From Ovoidimarina sediminis (GTDB taxonomy: Bacteria > Pseudomonadota > Alphaproteobacteria > Rhodobacterales > Rhodobacteraceae), in NCBI RefSeq assembly GCF_032586175.1, contig NZ_JAWHTE010000024.1, forward strand, positions 1-64,000: a DNA stretch of 64,000 bases, read 5' to 3'. This document shows positions 1 to 8,389 of this stretch, piece by piece. The position numbers and the translations under genes were made by a program. The notes beneath the pieces are model-generated. The model saw only the letters and a program-made list of their open reading frames with translations, ran no database searches and had not been told where the DNA came from. The stretch's first letter is position 1. Each line of letters opens with the position of its first letter.

Positions 1-173
1 GCGTCGCGCCCCAGCGTGACCAGTTCAGCGGTTTCCTTCCATGGATCGAGGCCAAGCCGCGCAAGCGTGGAGAGCACCGTCACGGCATAGCCGTTCCGGT
101 CCTCGCCGACGGACGCTTGGAGAAACCGATCGAACTCGGGCGGGTGCGGGTTGAGTACGCTGGGGTCGGCCAT
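1..173 (-). CDS. Conserved hypothetical protein, N-terminal part only (cut by window edge)
   Basis: On the complement strand an ATG at 171-173 opens a frame that runs off the window edge, giving the first 57 residues of a longer protein. An AAAGGA ribosome-binding stretch sits about 7 bases before the ATG. Readable segments include DRNGYAVTVLSTLARL and LDPWKETAEL. This pattern resembles a small conserved hypothetical family of Rhodobacteraceae, but I cannot assign a function. Its divergent neighbour begins at 446, leaving about 270 bases in which I see no further gene. Confidence 0.6.
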   Translation of the reverse strand, partial: MADPSVLNPHPPEFDRFLQASVGEDRNGYAVTVLSTLARLGLDPWKETAELVTLGRD

Positions 174-445
174 TGCCAATCCTTTCAAGGGTTGCAGGAA
201 TGCAGATCATCCCTGTTTCCCAAAGGATACGCGCAGGTCGGACCCCGCGCCCTTACACAGGTCAGTGCCCGCAAACCTCCTCAGGGTGTTCGCTACCCGC
301 GCGGCGCCCGGGACTAACATGTGTCAGCACCAGTCGAACGTTTCCGAAGTACAAAAGGAGATATCGTTCGACTGGTCAGGTCCGGAAACTAAGGGGCCGT
401 CAACAGTGGCGAGCGACGGATCTGCCAAAATCGTGGAGGCCAGAG

Positions 446-760
446 ATGAGCATGCGTTCATCCAGTTTGAGGGTGACTTTCATGCACCCGTTCAGCCTAG
501 CCGATTTTCCGGACGAACTTCCGGCCGGGGACTACGAAGTCCTGATTCAGGAAGAACTTCTCCGCGGGAAAGGTTTCGAAACGTATCAGAGGACGGCGAC
601 CCTTATGACCGTTCCTGGCAGAGGAGATCGGGCCGGTTGGATGGAACTGCACACGATATCAGAGCGCGACCTGAATGAGGCGCTGAGCCGGGATCAGGGT
701 CCGACTGAGATGAACAACCACAGCGAAGCGGCGCTTTCTCCGCAGGAGGACTTGAAATGA
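446..760 (+). CDS. Small conserved hypothetical protein, first gene of a three-gene overlapping set
   Basis: 104 residues. I chose the ATG at 446 because GGAGG lies five bases upstream; the open frame extends further 5' but that part has no coding character. The central part reads PAGDYEVLIQEELLRG and then YQRTATLMTVPG, a compact soluble domain that recurs in small Rhodobacteraceae hypotheticals. There is no signal peptide or membrane segment. Its stop overlaps the next start in an ATGA, which implies translational coupling with the membrane protein that follows. The function is unknown. Confidence 0.6.
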   Translation: MSMRSSSLRVTFMHPFSLADFPDELPAGDYEVLIQEELLRGKGFETYQRTATLMTVPGRGDRAGWMELHTISERDLNEALSRDQGPTEMNNHSEAALSPQEDLK

Positions 761-1143
761 ATACTCCCGAATGGCTCAAACCCGGCATCTATGGTGCCGT
801 GATCGGCGCGGTTTTCGTCGGCGTGGTCGGTTTTACCTGGGGCGGCTGGGTGACCGGCGGCACCTCGAATGACCGAGCGATGGCGATGTCCCGTAACGAT
901 GTCGTCGCCTCCATGGTACCGGTCTGCCTCGAGATGGCACAGTCCGACCCGGCACGGGCCGAAAAGCTTGAAACGATCCGGGCCGCCTCGACCTATCAGC
1001 GGCGCGATGCCCTGATGGAGGCGGGCTGGGCGACGGTGCCCGGAACAGATGCTCCGAACCGCGATATCGCGCAGGCCTGCCTGGCAGCCCTTGATGTTGA
1101 CGCGTTGCCGGAGCGCCCGGAAAGCGCGGTCGATGAAGGATGA
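757..1143 (+). CDS. Hypothetical protein with one N-terminal membrane segment
   Basis: 128 residues. A single hydrophobic segment spans about residues 11-35 (GAVIGAVFVGVVGFTWGGWV), followed by a roughly 90-residue soluble part containing the cysteine-bearing patches VPVCLEMAQ and IAQACLAAL. The start overlaps the previous stop (ATGA at 757-760) and its own stop overlaps the next start at 1140, so three genes are probably one transcript. It looks like a conserved membrane-anchored protein of Rhodobacterales. No catalytic motif is visible. Confidence 0.7.
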   Translation: MNTPEWLKPGIYGAVIGAVFVGVVGFTWGGWVTGGTSNDRAMAMSRNDVVASMVPVCLEMAQSDPARAEKLETIRAASTYQRRDALMEAGWATVPGTDAPNRDIAQACLAALDVDALPERPESAVDEG

Positions 1144-1613
1144 ACCGCGCCATGCCGTTAGCTTCCCCCGAGACCACCGACCTCGAACGGCGTGTGCTGG
1201 CTCATGAACGGATCCTGCAAGCTCTGATCGCCTACATGGCCCGTACCGAACCGCGTTTCGTGGACCACCTTCGAGAACAGTTCGTGGAACCGATGAAATT
1301 GACCCGGCGCGAACAAGACCACCGCGAAACTGACGACTATGCGGAAGAGTTCATTCGCGCCGTGATGCTCCTCGGAGAAGTGCGCGCGCCAAAGTCGAAG
1401 GAGCCGGAAATGACCGACAAGCAACCCGTGCCACCGAAAAGCAAAGGTGGACAGGATTCTTCCATGAACAGGCCACCGCTGCGCGGTGGAGTTCAGGTGC
1501 GTGAAAGAAACGGCATCTGGGAGGTGGAGGTCGATGGCAAGTTCCGCGGCGACTACCACCAGAAAGAACATGCTCTTGCCGCTGCGGCCTTGCACAGATT
1601 GTCGCCCCGATGA
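1140..1613 (+). CDS. Hypothetical protein with DUF2188-like C-terminus
   Basis: 157 residues, third member of the ATGA-coupled set. The N-terminal half is charged and helical (around ERRVLAHERILQALIAYMA). The last 40 residues (VRERNGIWEVEVDG and then HALAAAALHRL) resemble the short beta-beta-alpha DUF2188-type domain, in which a GWxV-like strand is followed by an alanine-rich helix. There is no signal peptide. A possible fourth overlapping frame follows. The DUF2188 comparison is by eye only. Confidence 0.6.
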   Translation: MNRAMPLASPETTDLERRVLAHERILQALIAYMARTEPRFVDHLREQFVEPMKLTRREQDHRETDDYAEEFIRAVMLLGEVRAPKSKEPEMTDKQPVPPKSKGGQDSSMNRPPLRGGVQVRERNGIWEVEVDGKFRGDYHQKEHALAAAALHRLSPR

Positions 1614-1843
1614 CCGTTAGCTCTCGTCCGACAGTTCCGCAGGACTTCGCGATCCAGGTGGCTGAGAACGAAGGCATGCCAACGAGACCGAATTCCAAGG
1701 GCTCCGCGCTATCGGTCGTCCGCTCTCAACGGCTGACCGGGACGCTCACGGTAGGGCCATCGAAGACACGCGCGGCGTTGAACGGACTCTGGTCCGCAAA
1801 AGAAGCGGCAATGATACGGCGAGGCACCCGCTGGCAAGTCTGA
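1610..1843 (+). CDS. Possible small protein, weakly supported
   Basis: A 77-residue frame starts at an ATGA overlap with the previous stop. Only that overlap supports it: the sequence has no recognisable domain, membrane segment or strong ribosome-binding site, and is rich in Ser, Arg and Thr in the way of an untranslated frame. It may be real by analogy with the coupled genes before it, or may be chance. Confidence 0.25.
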   Translation: MTVSSRPTVPQDFAIQVAENEGMPTRPNSKGSALSVVRSQRLTGTLTVGPSKTRAALNGLWSAKEAAMIRRGTRWQV

Positions 1844-2534
1844 TGACGAGGCTGGCCATCTCGCGATTTGGTAGACGCGCTGCCGCCAAGTTCGCTGCGA
1901 CGGCATCAGGCGGCTTCGTCCGCAACTCGGACATCGAACCTCATCTGGGTACGTCTGCTCGCCAGAAGCGGTCCTTCGTGATGGAACCGGCGACCCGAAG
2001 GCCGCCAATGACCGGCTAGCGCCGCAGGTCGGACATCTGACCAAAGGCTCGGATGACTGCGTTGAGCCCATACGCGGCATCGGTCGCAGGCTTGCTCATC
2101 GCCACTGAAGCGATGATGGCTGAAAAAACCTGTCAAGTCCGGTGGCGAGAACATGCACTTATGGAGAGCATGGGGGGTATGGGCGGCATGATGCAAAAGC
2201 GAACTTTTGCTCGCGGGATTGGAACAAAACTTTAAGAGCCGCTAGTCGCATCTTCCTGAAGATGGCTCGCACCAGCGATCCGACTTTTTTTTCAGTCTCT
2301 CTGCTCCCTTGGTAGGACATGTCTGAAGGTTCCGCCTTCTAACATCAAATCGCTCCAAGCTGATCTGTGTAAGCGTTGGAAACTGGAAAGTAGGCTAGTT
2401 AGAAAATGCCCGCTGAAAATTCAGCAGGAAGTGCGTTTTCAAGTTTTTAGGCGGCGCGCAAGTGGAAGTTCTTAAAAAGAAATTCTTCGTTCGCGCGCCG
2501 CTTACTCTCGAAGCACCTAGGAAGGGACACAACA
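1844..2534. other. Long stretch without a convincing gene
   Basis: No frame here has both a ribosome-binding site and protein-like composition. A tRNA-Leu-like D-arm word (GGTAGACGCGCTGCCGCC) occurs near 1871 but no anticodon or acceptor stem accompanies it. A complement-strand frame at 1709-2080 carries two CPxCG pairs but has no upstream Shine-Dalgarno signal. A plus-strand frame at 2053-2235 with a GGMGG run is unconvincing. The last 150 bases are the likely promoter region of the gene at 2535. Confidence 0.4.
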
Positions 2535-2723
2535 ATGACACGCAACATCAATACCATCTCGGAAAAGATGAAGTCCGTTAAAGCCAGCTGTGGGAGCGCA
2601 CCCTTTGGTGAAAAAAGAACGCAGGCTTGGAGACATTACAACGCTGCTGAGGCTGCGCACAAAGCGAATGACGACATCAAGACGAAATCCGAACTCGACG
2701 CTGCCAGGAAAGCCCTTGCGTAA
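2535..2723 (+). CDS. Small conserved hypothetical protein
   Basis: 62 residues, preceded by GGAAGGG about ten bases upstream of the ATG. It is predicted to be helical and charged, with a middle segment AWRHYNAAEAAHKAND and a tail LDAARKALA. This layout matches short conserved alphaproteobacterial proteins of unknown function that carry NEKMKxVKA and KHYxAAE-type motifs. It is cytoplasmic, with no membrane segment. It stands alone, with a long upstream leader. Confidence 0.6.
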   Translation: MTRNINTISEKMKSVKASCGSAPFGEKRTQAWRHYNAAEAAHKANDDIKTKSELDAARKALA

Positions 2724-2833
2724 CTAATAACGGTCGCGTGAAAAGCGGGCCAGTTTGAGCAAATGCAGAATGCAATACGCCGGGACCTGAACCGCAATCC
2801 ATGATGGATTGCCTTACCTTGACTGGAAAAAAC

Positions 2834-3082
2834 GTGAAAAATGTAGGTCTCGTAGCTGCCCTCATGACATCTGTCGCATTCTTCGCCAATGCAATGTCCG
2901 CCGAAATTGATACTGACGGCGACGGCATGGCGTCCTTCGCTGAGCTTCAGGTTTCATATCCTGAACTCACCGAAGAAATGTTCGGCGAGATCGACACAAA
3001 TGGTGATGGACTTGTCGACGATGAAGAAATGGCTATCGCCGTCGAGCTTGGCAACCTCGCATATGCTGAAACCGACGCCTGA
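2834..3082 (+). CDS. Secreted EF-hand calcium-binding protein
   Basis: About 82 residues from the GTG at 2834, which gives a clean signal peptide (VKNVGLVAALMTSVAFFANA, cut near AMSA). An ATG at 2801 would add eleven residues that spoil the n-region. The mature part holds two canonical 12-residue EF-hand loops, DTDGDGMASFAE and DTNGDGLVDDEE, each with Asp/Asn at positions 1, 3 and 5, Gly at 6 and Glu at 12. It probably binds calcium in the periplasm, as a buffer or sensor. No partner is evident; a membrane protein gene follows 23 bases later. Confidence 0.7.
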   Translation: MKNVGLVAALMTSVAFFANAMSAEIDTDGDGMASFAELQVSYPELTEEMFGEIDTNGDGLVDDEEMAIAVELGNLAYAETDA

Positions 3083-3105
3083 AACCAAAGGTTGGAGTAT
3101 GCGCT

Positions 3106-3462
3106 ATGCCAAATCTTGAGGCTTTCAGATGGGCCTTCACAGCTTCAGGGCTTTGGCTCATCTTGTCGCCGTTCATTCTTCTCGGCGGCCAATCGGCTCT
3201 TAGCAATGCCCTCGTTGGCGATGCAGGACTGCTCATTCTCTCAGGTCTTTTGGCCTTGACCGTAGCGGGTTACGGCCACAACAAACACTACCTGGTCCAG
3301 ACTTATCTGGGAGTCTCCTACGGTTTGATTTTGGTAGCGGCGCCTTGGCTGTTCGGATTCACCAAACCTGTGACCACCTGGAATGCCGGCGTCGTCGGAA
3401 CGGCTTTAGTTCTGGCGGGCCTTTATGTGGCGTTTCAGAAGATGCCGAAACATCACGCATAG
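3106..3462 (+). CDS. SPW-repeat integral membrane protein
   Basis: 118 residues with four hydrophobic segments. Two half-repeats each carry the SPW-family signature, one as LWLILSPFILLGG near residues 17-29 and one as APWLFGFTKPVTTWNAGVVG near residues 78-97. This matches the SPW repeat family (PF03779), small inner-membrane proteins of unknown function. In this copy the first Trp is displaced to SPF. It lies just downstream of the EF-hand gene and may share its transcript. Confidence 0.75.
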   Translation: MPNLEAFRWAFTASGLWLILSPFILLGGQSALSNALVGDAGLLILSGLLALTVAGYGHNKHYLVQTYLGVSYGLILVAAPWLFGFTKPVTTWNAGVVGTALVLAGLYVAFQKMPKHHA

Positions 3463-3636
3463 TGAAAACACTGTGTGGGGCTGGAAGCCAGCTGTGGTGC
3501 CAACTCTCGTCTGGGCAAACGGAACGGCTGGAAAGTCCGCATACCGGTCATAGTTCAGATTTGTGTGAACGTCCGGATTTGGTAGGAATTGTCATTCGCA
3601 TGGGGCGAGGCGGTGACTGTGGAGAGAAGATTGACC

Positions 3637-3858
3637 ATGATCCGGGATTTGCTGATCTTAATCGGTGTCCTAGCGGTGCTGGCCAGTTGCAGTCTGAGCA
3701 GCGGAGCTCCTCGGCATATTGTTGGCACTCCGGAACCCGGTATCTCTATCTCCGGTACGGCCGTTATGGGTGTGGCTGGGGGGTCGGGCAAGTCTACCCG
3801 TTTGGTGTCGGGGATAAAGGACCTAGATTTGGTCGTTGGGGTGGAGCTGGACGGCTGA
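3637..3858 (+). CDS. Small putative lipoprotein
   Basis: 73 residues from the ATG at 3637, with GGAGAG about eleven bases upstream. The N-terminus is a lipoprotein signal: IRDLLILIGVLAVLASC, lipobox LASC with Cys18. The mature part is only about 55 residues and rich in Gly, Ser and Val (GISISGTAVMGVAGGSG), which fits a small outer-membrane or periplasmic lipoprotein. No enzymatic motif is present. A start at 3589 would add 16 residues and bury the signal, so I reject it. Confidence 0.55.
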   Translation: MIRDLLILIGVLAVLASCSLSSGAPRHIVGTPEPGISISGTAVMGVAGGSGKSTRLVSGIKDLDLVVGVELDG

Positions 3859-4031
3859 ATTACTCGTCAGATTGCTGCAGATGCATTCGAGAGCCCGCGC
3901 TGGATGCTCTTCCTGACACCAGCAATTTGTTGCCGAGGCTTCACATAGCGAAGGTATCCCCTTCGTGAGACTCAGGCCTCTGTACTAAGCTCAAGGAGGG
4001 GTCTTTCCACTCATCGAAGATTGGAGATTCT

Positions 4032-4256
4032 ATGTCTGCATTGAACACCAAAACTCCGACACCTTCGCGCGACAACAGGTATCCACAGACACATCGAGCC
4101 TCGAACTACAGCCGCTATTTTGAGGCTGGTCGTGATGCGGCGGTCATCGGCGACAACGATGCGCAAGCTGCGCACGGACTTGTGCCAGAAACACCAGAAG
4201 AACGCCAAGCATGGGATGCGGGTCGCGCCTCGATTGGTCTGAACACGTTGATGTAG
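4032..4256 (+). CDS. Small hypothetical protein
   Basis: 74 residues; GGAG lies seven bases before the ATG. The middle reads YSRYFEAGRDAAVIGDN and the end PEERQAWDAGRASIG. The repeated xAGRxA pattern resembles ribosome-modulation-factor-type or similar small helical proteins, but the match is too short to name. Soluble. The segment after it begins the IS debris. Confidence 0.5.
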   Translation: MSALNTKTPTPSRDNRYPQTHRASNYSRYFEAGRDAAVIGDNDAQAAHGLVPETPEERQAWDAGRASIGLNTLM

Positions 4257-4577
4257 AGGACGCAGTGCCCGTGGGTCGTGTCGCCCTTGCGACCAGCAAT
4301 GCAGACCGTTTGCGATGAGCTCGCGCGGCGCACCCACCCATCAAGGGACAAGTTCGTCTGGAACGACGGGGATCTGAGAGAGGTTCCGACGTAGGCGGTC
4401 AGGTTGGGCAGGAAGTGAACTTGCGTGCACCGGCAACACTGCAGCGACGGAATAGGGAGATGTCCGCTACGCGAGGCAAACCGGTCATCTGAGCAAAATG
4501 CTCGGATGTCTCTGTAGAGCCGAGGCTGTGTAAAAACTCCGGATGATGTACTCTTTCGGCAAAGACCGGAGGTGGGC
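4257..4577. other. Intergenic stretch with transposon debris
   Basis: No intact gene. On the complement strand around 4385-4470 the translation contains a CRCTQVHFLPNLTAYVG-like string, which recalls the catalytic region of IS256-family transposases (RCRVHFxRN); this is a weak resemblance only. The segment ends with the presumed outer end of the IS1182-type element at 4522 and the leader of its transposase. Confidence 0.35.
4522..4540 (+). repeat. Terminal repeat of the IS1182-type element (left end)
   Basis: GAGGCTGTGTAAAAACTC lies 55 bases upstream of the transposase start, where an IS end is expected. The same word occurs, inverted and with one A fewer, at 16699-16715, and as a variant at 16568-16585. 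Its reuse at a second locus supports it being a transposon terminus rather than a promoter element. Confidence 0.5.
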
Positions 4578-5204
4578 ATGTCGGGCTACATCGAGGGGAC
4601 GGACCGGGGGCAGTCGACACTGTTTCCAGACCGTCTGGAGGACTGGATCGGCGAAGACAATCCTGTCCGAGTGATCGACCTATTCGTGGATGAGATTGAT
4701 CTTGTTGCGTTGAGTTTTGGCCGTACGTCTCCGGCGCCTACGGGACGGCCGGGCTACCATCCGTCGGTCCTGCTGAAGCTCTTCATCTACTGCTATTTGA
4801 ACCGGGTTCCGTCCAGCCGGGCGCTGGAGCGGGAGGCCGGTCGCAATGTCGAGGTGATGTGGCTGACAGGTCGGTTGATCCCCGACCACAAGACGATTGC
4901 CGATTTCCGGCGCGATAACGGGCCGGCGATCTGCAAGACCTGCGCGCAGTTCGTAGAGCTCTGTCGAAGGATCGGGGTTCTGAAGGGCGACTGTGTCGCG
5001 ATCGACGGCAGCAAGTTCAAGGCCGTCAATAATCGCGACAAGAACTTCACCAGGGGCAAGATCGCCAGCCGGATTACCCATCTCGAGGCCAGCATCGAAC
5101 GCTATCTCGAAGAGATGGTGCGGATCGACCGTCAGGAAGACGGAGAGGCCCGGGCTGAGAAGATCGCCAAGTCTCCAGACCTTGCCGCCGCGATTACATT
5201 CTGA
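4578..5204 (+). pseudogene. IS1182-family transposase, 3'-truncated
   Basis: The ATG at 4578 has GGAGG upstream. The first about 195 residues are a typical IS1182-type transposase N-terminal half, with YHPSVLLKLFIYCYLNRVPS, then MWLTGRLIPDHKTIADFRRD and AIDGSKFKAVNNRDKNFTRG. The family runs to 400-500 residues with the DDE catalytic core. Here homology stops after EARAEKIA near 5169 and the frame ends 12 residues later in unrelated sequence. The element therefore lost its right half by deletion and cannot be active. The join falls inside another broken gene on the other strand. Confidence 0.75.
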
Positions 5205-5275
5205 GCTTCCAGCGGAGTGGCCGCACCTACGATCAAGAGTGCCGCAAAGAGGTTTGTTCTGAAATTTTGTAGCAT
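5169..5275 (-). pseudogene. 5' fragment of a secreted, possibly ankyrin-repeat protein
   Basis: Reading the complement from the ATG at 5275 (AGGGGG seven bases upstream) gives a clear signal peptide, MLQNFRTNLFAALLIVGAAT and on to EAQ. It is followed by NVIAAARSGDLA, which looks like the first helix of an ankyrin-type repeat. At about 5169 the frame enters the truncated IS1182 copy, so the gene is beheaded. The rest of it is not in the window. Confidence 0.45.
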
Positions 5276-5780
5276 GTGCTTCCCCCTCATGCGCCTACGA
5301 GCATAGCACAGCTGCACTGCTTCAGGACAAATGCGCCAAATCAGTCGAAGGTATCTCGCCATAGTCAGCGTTGTACCGCGGAGCGGACCTAGACCCTCGA
5401 GCCGATAGCGGACGCTTCGAGCCGAAGTCGTCTAAGCGGTCTCGTTTTGAGGGCGCGATGAAGTCAGGGTCGCCACAGAGCCAGAGTTCGTCTCAAAAAC
5501 CATGCGAGAGAGATATTCTCGTATCTAGCCACAGGTCTGTGCAACAGCAGCCGATTTGGGCTCTCAAGGTTTTTTATCCGCGGCGCTGAATGCTGCGGCG
5601 GATCTAGACAACACTGTCGCATCGCTAGGCAGGCGGACGAGATCAGGCCAGCACAGTTGCGGTCGATCGCAAACTCGAACAGAAGTCGTCCTCGCATCGG
5701 TGCCGTTCGGTAGTAGATCGTGTTGATCCACACCACCTGGCCTCAAGTCCGCTTTTGCCCCTGACGACCATCCACTCCAG
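5276..5780. other. Stretch without a recognisable gene between IS debris and truncated lon
   Basis: A complement frame at 5464-5736 encodes a roughly 90-residue Arg- and Cys-rich sequence with no family I recognise and no ribosome-binding site; it may be another mobile-element scrap. The sequence beyond the Lon stop (5740-5780) does not continue Lon homology past a few codons, so a deletion end point probably lies here. Confidence 0.4.
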
Positions 5781-6704
5781 CTAGGTGCGCAGCATCCCGG
5801 CTTCGCCGGCTGCGTCGCTCATCCGTTCGTAGCGCCCGAGTTCCTTCAGCGCGTGCTTCTCAGTCTCCTCGGGCATGCCGGCGGCCCTGATCGCCTTCGA
5901 CAACTCTGCCACTTCTTCGGCGGTGTCATCTTCGCCCTCGCCGAGTTCCCGCTGAATCGTGGCGAGTTGTTCGCGCAGCACCGCCTCGCGGTGCCGCGCG
6001 TCGAAGGCCTCTCGCGTCTGCTCTCCGATCTCGCGGGTGATCCGCAGCACTTCGATGCGACGGGCGAGAAGGCTTGTGACTTTCTCGATGCGCGCCCCGA
6101 TATCCAGCGTCTCGAGGATGGCCTGCCGGCCCTCCAGCGTGAAATCGGAGTACGCCGCCGCCAGATCCGCCAGATGACCCGGGTCGGTCATGTAACCGAC
6201 GGACTCCGCCAACCCGACCGGTGCGTCTGGAAGCATCTCGAGAAGTTCCACGGCCAGTTCCCGAAGATAGAGAAAACGCGCCTCGGTTTCCGGCCGCTTG
6301 TCACCCGCATCCCTTATCCGCTCGATCCAGCCGATCGGGAACGGCGTGCCTTGCAGCAGTTCGGTCAGCCGAAAACGGCCGCTTCCTCGGCAAATGAAGT
6401 GGTTGCCGCTGTCCGGAGAAGCCACATACCGAAGAACATCGGCGACGCAGCCTATCTTGTGGAGGCCGGCCCCATCCGGTGCTTCTTCCTCTGGGTCACG
6501 CTGAAGGATCACGCCGATGGGACGCTCGCCACGGACGCCCTGTTCGACGGCGGCCACGGAGGTTTCGCGCCCCACGGCCAGCGGAAAGACCGTGCCCGGA
6601 AAGGCCACGAAGTTCCGAACCGGCAAGAGGATCAGGCCGTCGTCGGGGATGGGAACCAGATCGTTCGGCTTGCTCTCGGGCTGTTGCTTGTCGTGGACGG
6701 TCAT
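5781..6704 (-). pseudogene. Truncated Lon protease: substrate-binding N-terminal part only
   Basis: 307 residues against about 800 for full-length Lon. The LON substrate-binding domain is complete (LILLPVRNFVAFPGTVFPLA near residue 25) and is followed by the helical linker (REAVLREQLATIQRELGEGE). The frame stops at MLRT followed by TAG, where Lon proteins continue YLxWL into the AAA+ domain; the next codons still read LEWM. So a Tyr codon appears to have become TAG and the ATPase and protease domains are gone. The ATG overlaps the hsp20 stop (TGATG at 6702-6706), so the fragment is still translationally coupled. It could persist as a substrate-binding adaptor or be decaying. Confidence 0.75.
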
Positions 6705-7108
6705 CAAGAAGCATCCCTTCCCGGCTTGGCCAGCCTGATGACCAGATATCCGCGCTCCGCTTCCCGGCTTGTTACCGTACAGCCGCCCGGAACGCTGACC
6801 TGCCGCCTGAACGGACCCCACGGCAGTTCAAGGCGCAAGATCGCTGCCGACATCCGTTCCGGGGGTCTTACTCGCTCCCCGCGGACCACAAGCGTGCCGC
6901 TTTCGGCAGTGACCTCTACCGAAGAAATATCAACGCCCGGCAGGGCAATGTATGCCAGAACTTCGTTTTCCGTTTCGATAAGATCGAGAGGCGGTTCCCA
7001 GGCAGGCGCCGACCCGAGCGCGAAATCGAGCCGGCGCAAGTCGTCCACCTTGGACAACAGGCGCAGGGCCCTCGAGAGCATCAGGTTCTGTGGGCATTCG
7101 GATGACAT
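6704..7108 (-). CDS. Hsp20/alpha-crystallin small heat-shock protein
   Basis: 134 residues from the ATG at 7108; in-frame starts further upstream would add 21 unlikely residues. The alpha-crystallin domain covers about residues 35-130: WEPPLDLIETENEVLAYIAL, then LPGVDISSVEV, VTAESGTLVVRGER and FRRQVSVPGG. Small heat-shock proteins hold unfolding proteins for refolding or degradation. The C-terminal I-x-I oligomerisation motif is weak. The stop overlaps the truncated lon start, an hsp20-lon arrangement seen in transferable protein-quality-control loci. Confidence 0.75.
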   Translation of the reverse strand: MSSECPQNLMLSRALRLLSKVDDLRRLDFALGSAPAWEPPLDLIETENEVLAYIALPGVDISSVEVTAESGTLVVRGERVRPPERMSAAILRLELPWGPFRRQVSVPGGCTVTSREAERGYLVIRLAKPGRDAS

Positions 7109-7327
7109 GGTGCCCCGCAATCTCAAGAGATCGAAACCGCAATCGCACATGGCCGCATTGACGGCGCGCAATGTCGAGGGGCGTTTGATCGTGAGAATGC
7201 AACGGACAGGTTGCGGTTTGCCCTAGATCAGAGTCTTCAACTGCGGACTGTGATATTTCATTGAGGAACGCATACCTCATGTTTGGCGAATGCTATCCCG
7301 CTTCCTGCATGTTTTCAGGGGTAGATC

Positions 7328-8374
7328 ATGAGACAAAGTATAACATGGCTGGTGACCGGCGGCTCGGGGTTCCTCGGTATCAACCTTGTCAGGCACTTGC
7401 TGGATCGCGGGGGCGCGGTTCGCAGCCTCGACGTTCTTCCGTTCAACTATCCCGAGGCAAGCCGCATCGAGCCCATCGAGGGTGATATCCGCAACAGGGA
7501 TTTGGTTCGAAGCGCTATGGCCGGGGTCGATACCGTTATCCATTGTGCCGCTGCTCTTCCGCTATACTCACCGAGCGAGATCTGGTCCGTTGACGTTGAA
7601 GGCACCCGTGTTCTTCTGAATTGTGCGCGGGAATGCGGTATAGAACGCTTCGTCCACATCTCTTCTACCGCCGTCTACGGTGTTCCAGACCACCATCCGC
7701 TTGTTGAAGAGGATGCGCTTTCGGGCGTTGGCCCCTACGGTGAGGCGAAAGTCGCGGCGGAGCAGGTCTGCCGCGACTTCAGGGAAGATGGCTTATGCGT
7801 CCCGGTCCTTCGGCCAAAATCGTTTGTGGGGCCCGAACGCCTCGGGATCTTTGAACTGCTCTACGACTTTGCATACCGCGGGAAGAACTTCCCGGTGATC
7901 GGGGCAGGAGCGAACAGGTACCAGTTGTTGGACGTGGAAGACCTCTGCGACGCAATCGTTCTTTGCGCAACTCTGGACAGATCGAAGGTAAACGACGTTT
8001 TCAACGTCGGCGCCGCGGAATTTGGCTCTATCCGGGAGGATTTCCAGGCGGTTCTGGATCGCGCGAATTTTGGAAGAAGGATTATAGGTTTGCCCGAGCG
8101 ACCGGCGATTCTCGCTCTGCGCGCCCTGGAGGTCATGAACCTCTCTCCTGTGTACAGGTGGATCTACGACACGGCCTCTCGCGACAGCTACGTGTCAATT
8201 GACAAGATCCGAGAGCGTCTCGGGTTTTCTCCGCAATATTCAAACCGGGATGCCCTGATCCGTAACTACGACTGGTACGTGCAAAATCGCGAGAAGATCG
8301 CATCCGCACCCGGAGCTACGCATCGCACTCCGTGGAAGCGTGGCGCGCTGCGACTTGCAGGAGCATTCTTCTAG
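7328..8374 (+). CDS. NAD(P)-dependent epimerase/dehydratase (extended SDR)
   Basis: 348 residues. The Rossmann motif TGGSGFLG occupies residues 10-17, the catalytic Ser is in ISSTAVYG at 111-118, and the YxxxK pair is Tyr137/Lys141 in GPYGEAK. These are hallmarks of extended SDR enzymes acting on nucleotide sugars, sterols or similar diphospho-compounds; the substrate cannot be read from the sequence. It is the first of three closely spaced same-strand genes. The next gene starts 15 bases downstream and encodes a secreted glycosidase-like protein, suggesting a role in making or modifying an envelope glycan. Confidence 0.85.
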   Translation: MRQSITWLVTGGSGFLGINLVRHLLDRGGAVRSLDVLPFNYPEASRIEPIEGDIRNRDLVRSAMAGVDTVIHCAAALPLYSPSEIWSVDVEGTRVLLNCARECGIERFVHISSTAVYGVPDHHPLVEEDALSGVGPYGEAKVAAEQVCRDFREDGLCVPVLRPKSFVGPERLGIFELLYDFAYRGKNFPVIGAGANRYQLLDVEDLCDAIVLCATLDRSKVNDVFNVGAAEFGSIREDFQAVLDRANFGRRIIGLPERPAILALRALEVMNLSPVYRWIYDTASRDSYVSIDKIRERLGFSPQYSNRDALIRNYDWYVQNREKIASAPGATHRTPWKRGALRLAGAFF

Positions 8375-8389
8375 AGGAGGGAGACAATA

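Noticed and set aside
1855..1890. tRNA-Leu-like D-arm word (GGTAGACGCGCTGCCGCC)
   Set aside because: There is no anticodon stem, T-arm or acceptor pairing around it, so it is not a tRNA gene; chance or a worn fragment.
1709..2080. Complement-strand frame with two CPxCG pairs, suggestive of a zinc ribbon
   Set aside because: No ribosome-binding site, no continuing domain, and it is surrounded by non-coding composition.
5853..7226. 457-residue open frame on the plus strand
   Set aside because: It is the antisense shadow of the truncated lon and hsp20 genes; its composition is that of a GC-rich antisense frame.
7218..7231. Possible FNR-type box TTGCC-CTAG-ATCAG between hsp20 and SDR genes
   Set aside because: Only eight of ten half-site bases match; too weak to list as a site.
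7262..7279. TGAGG-N8-CCTCA inverted repeat between hsp20 and SDR genes
   Set aside because: Five-base arms with an eight-base gap occur often by chance; not listed.
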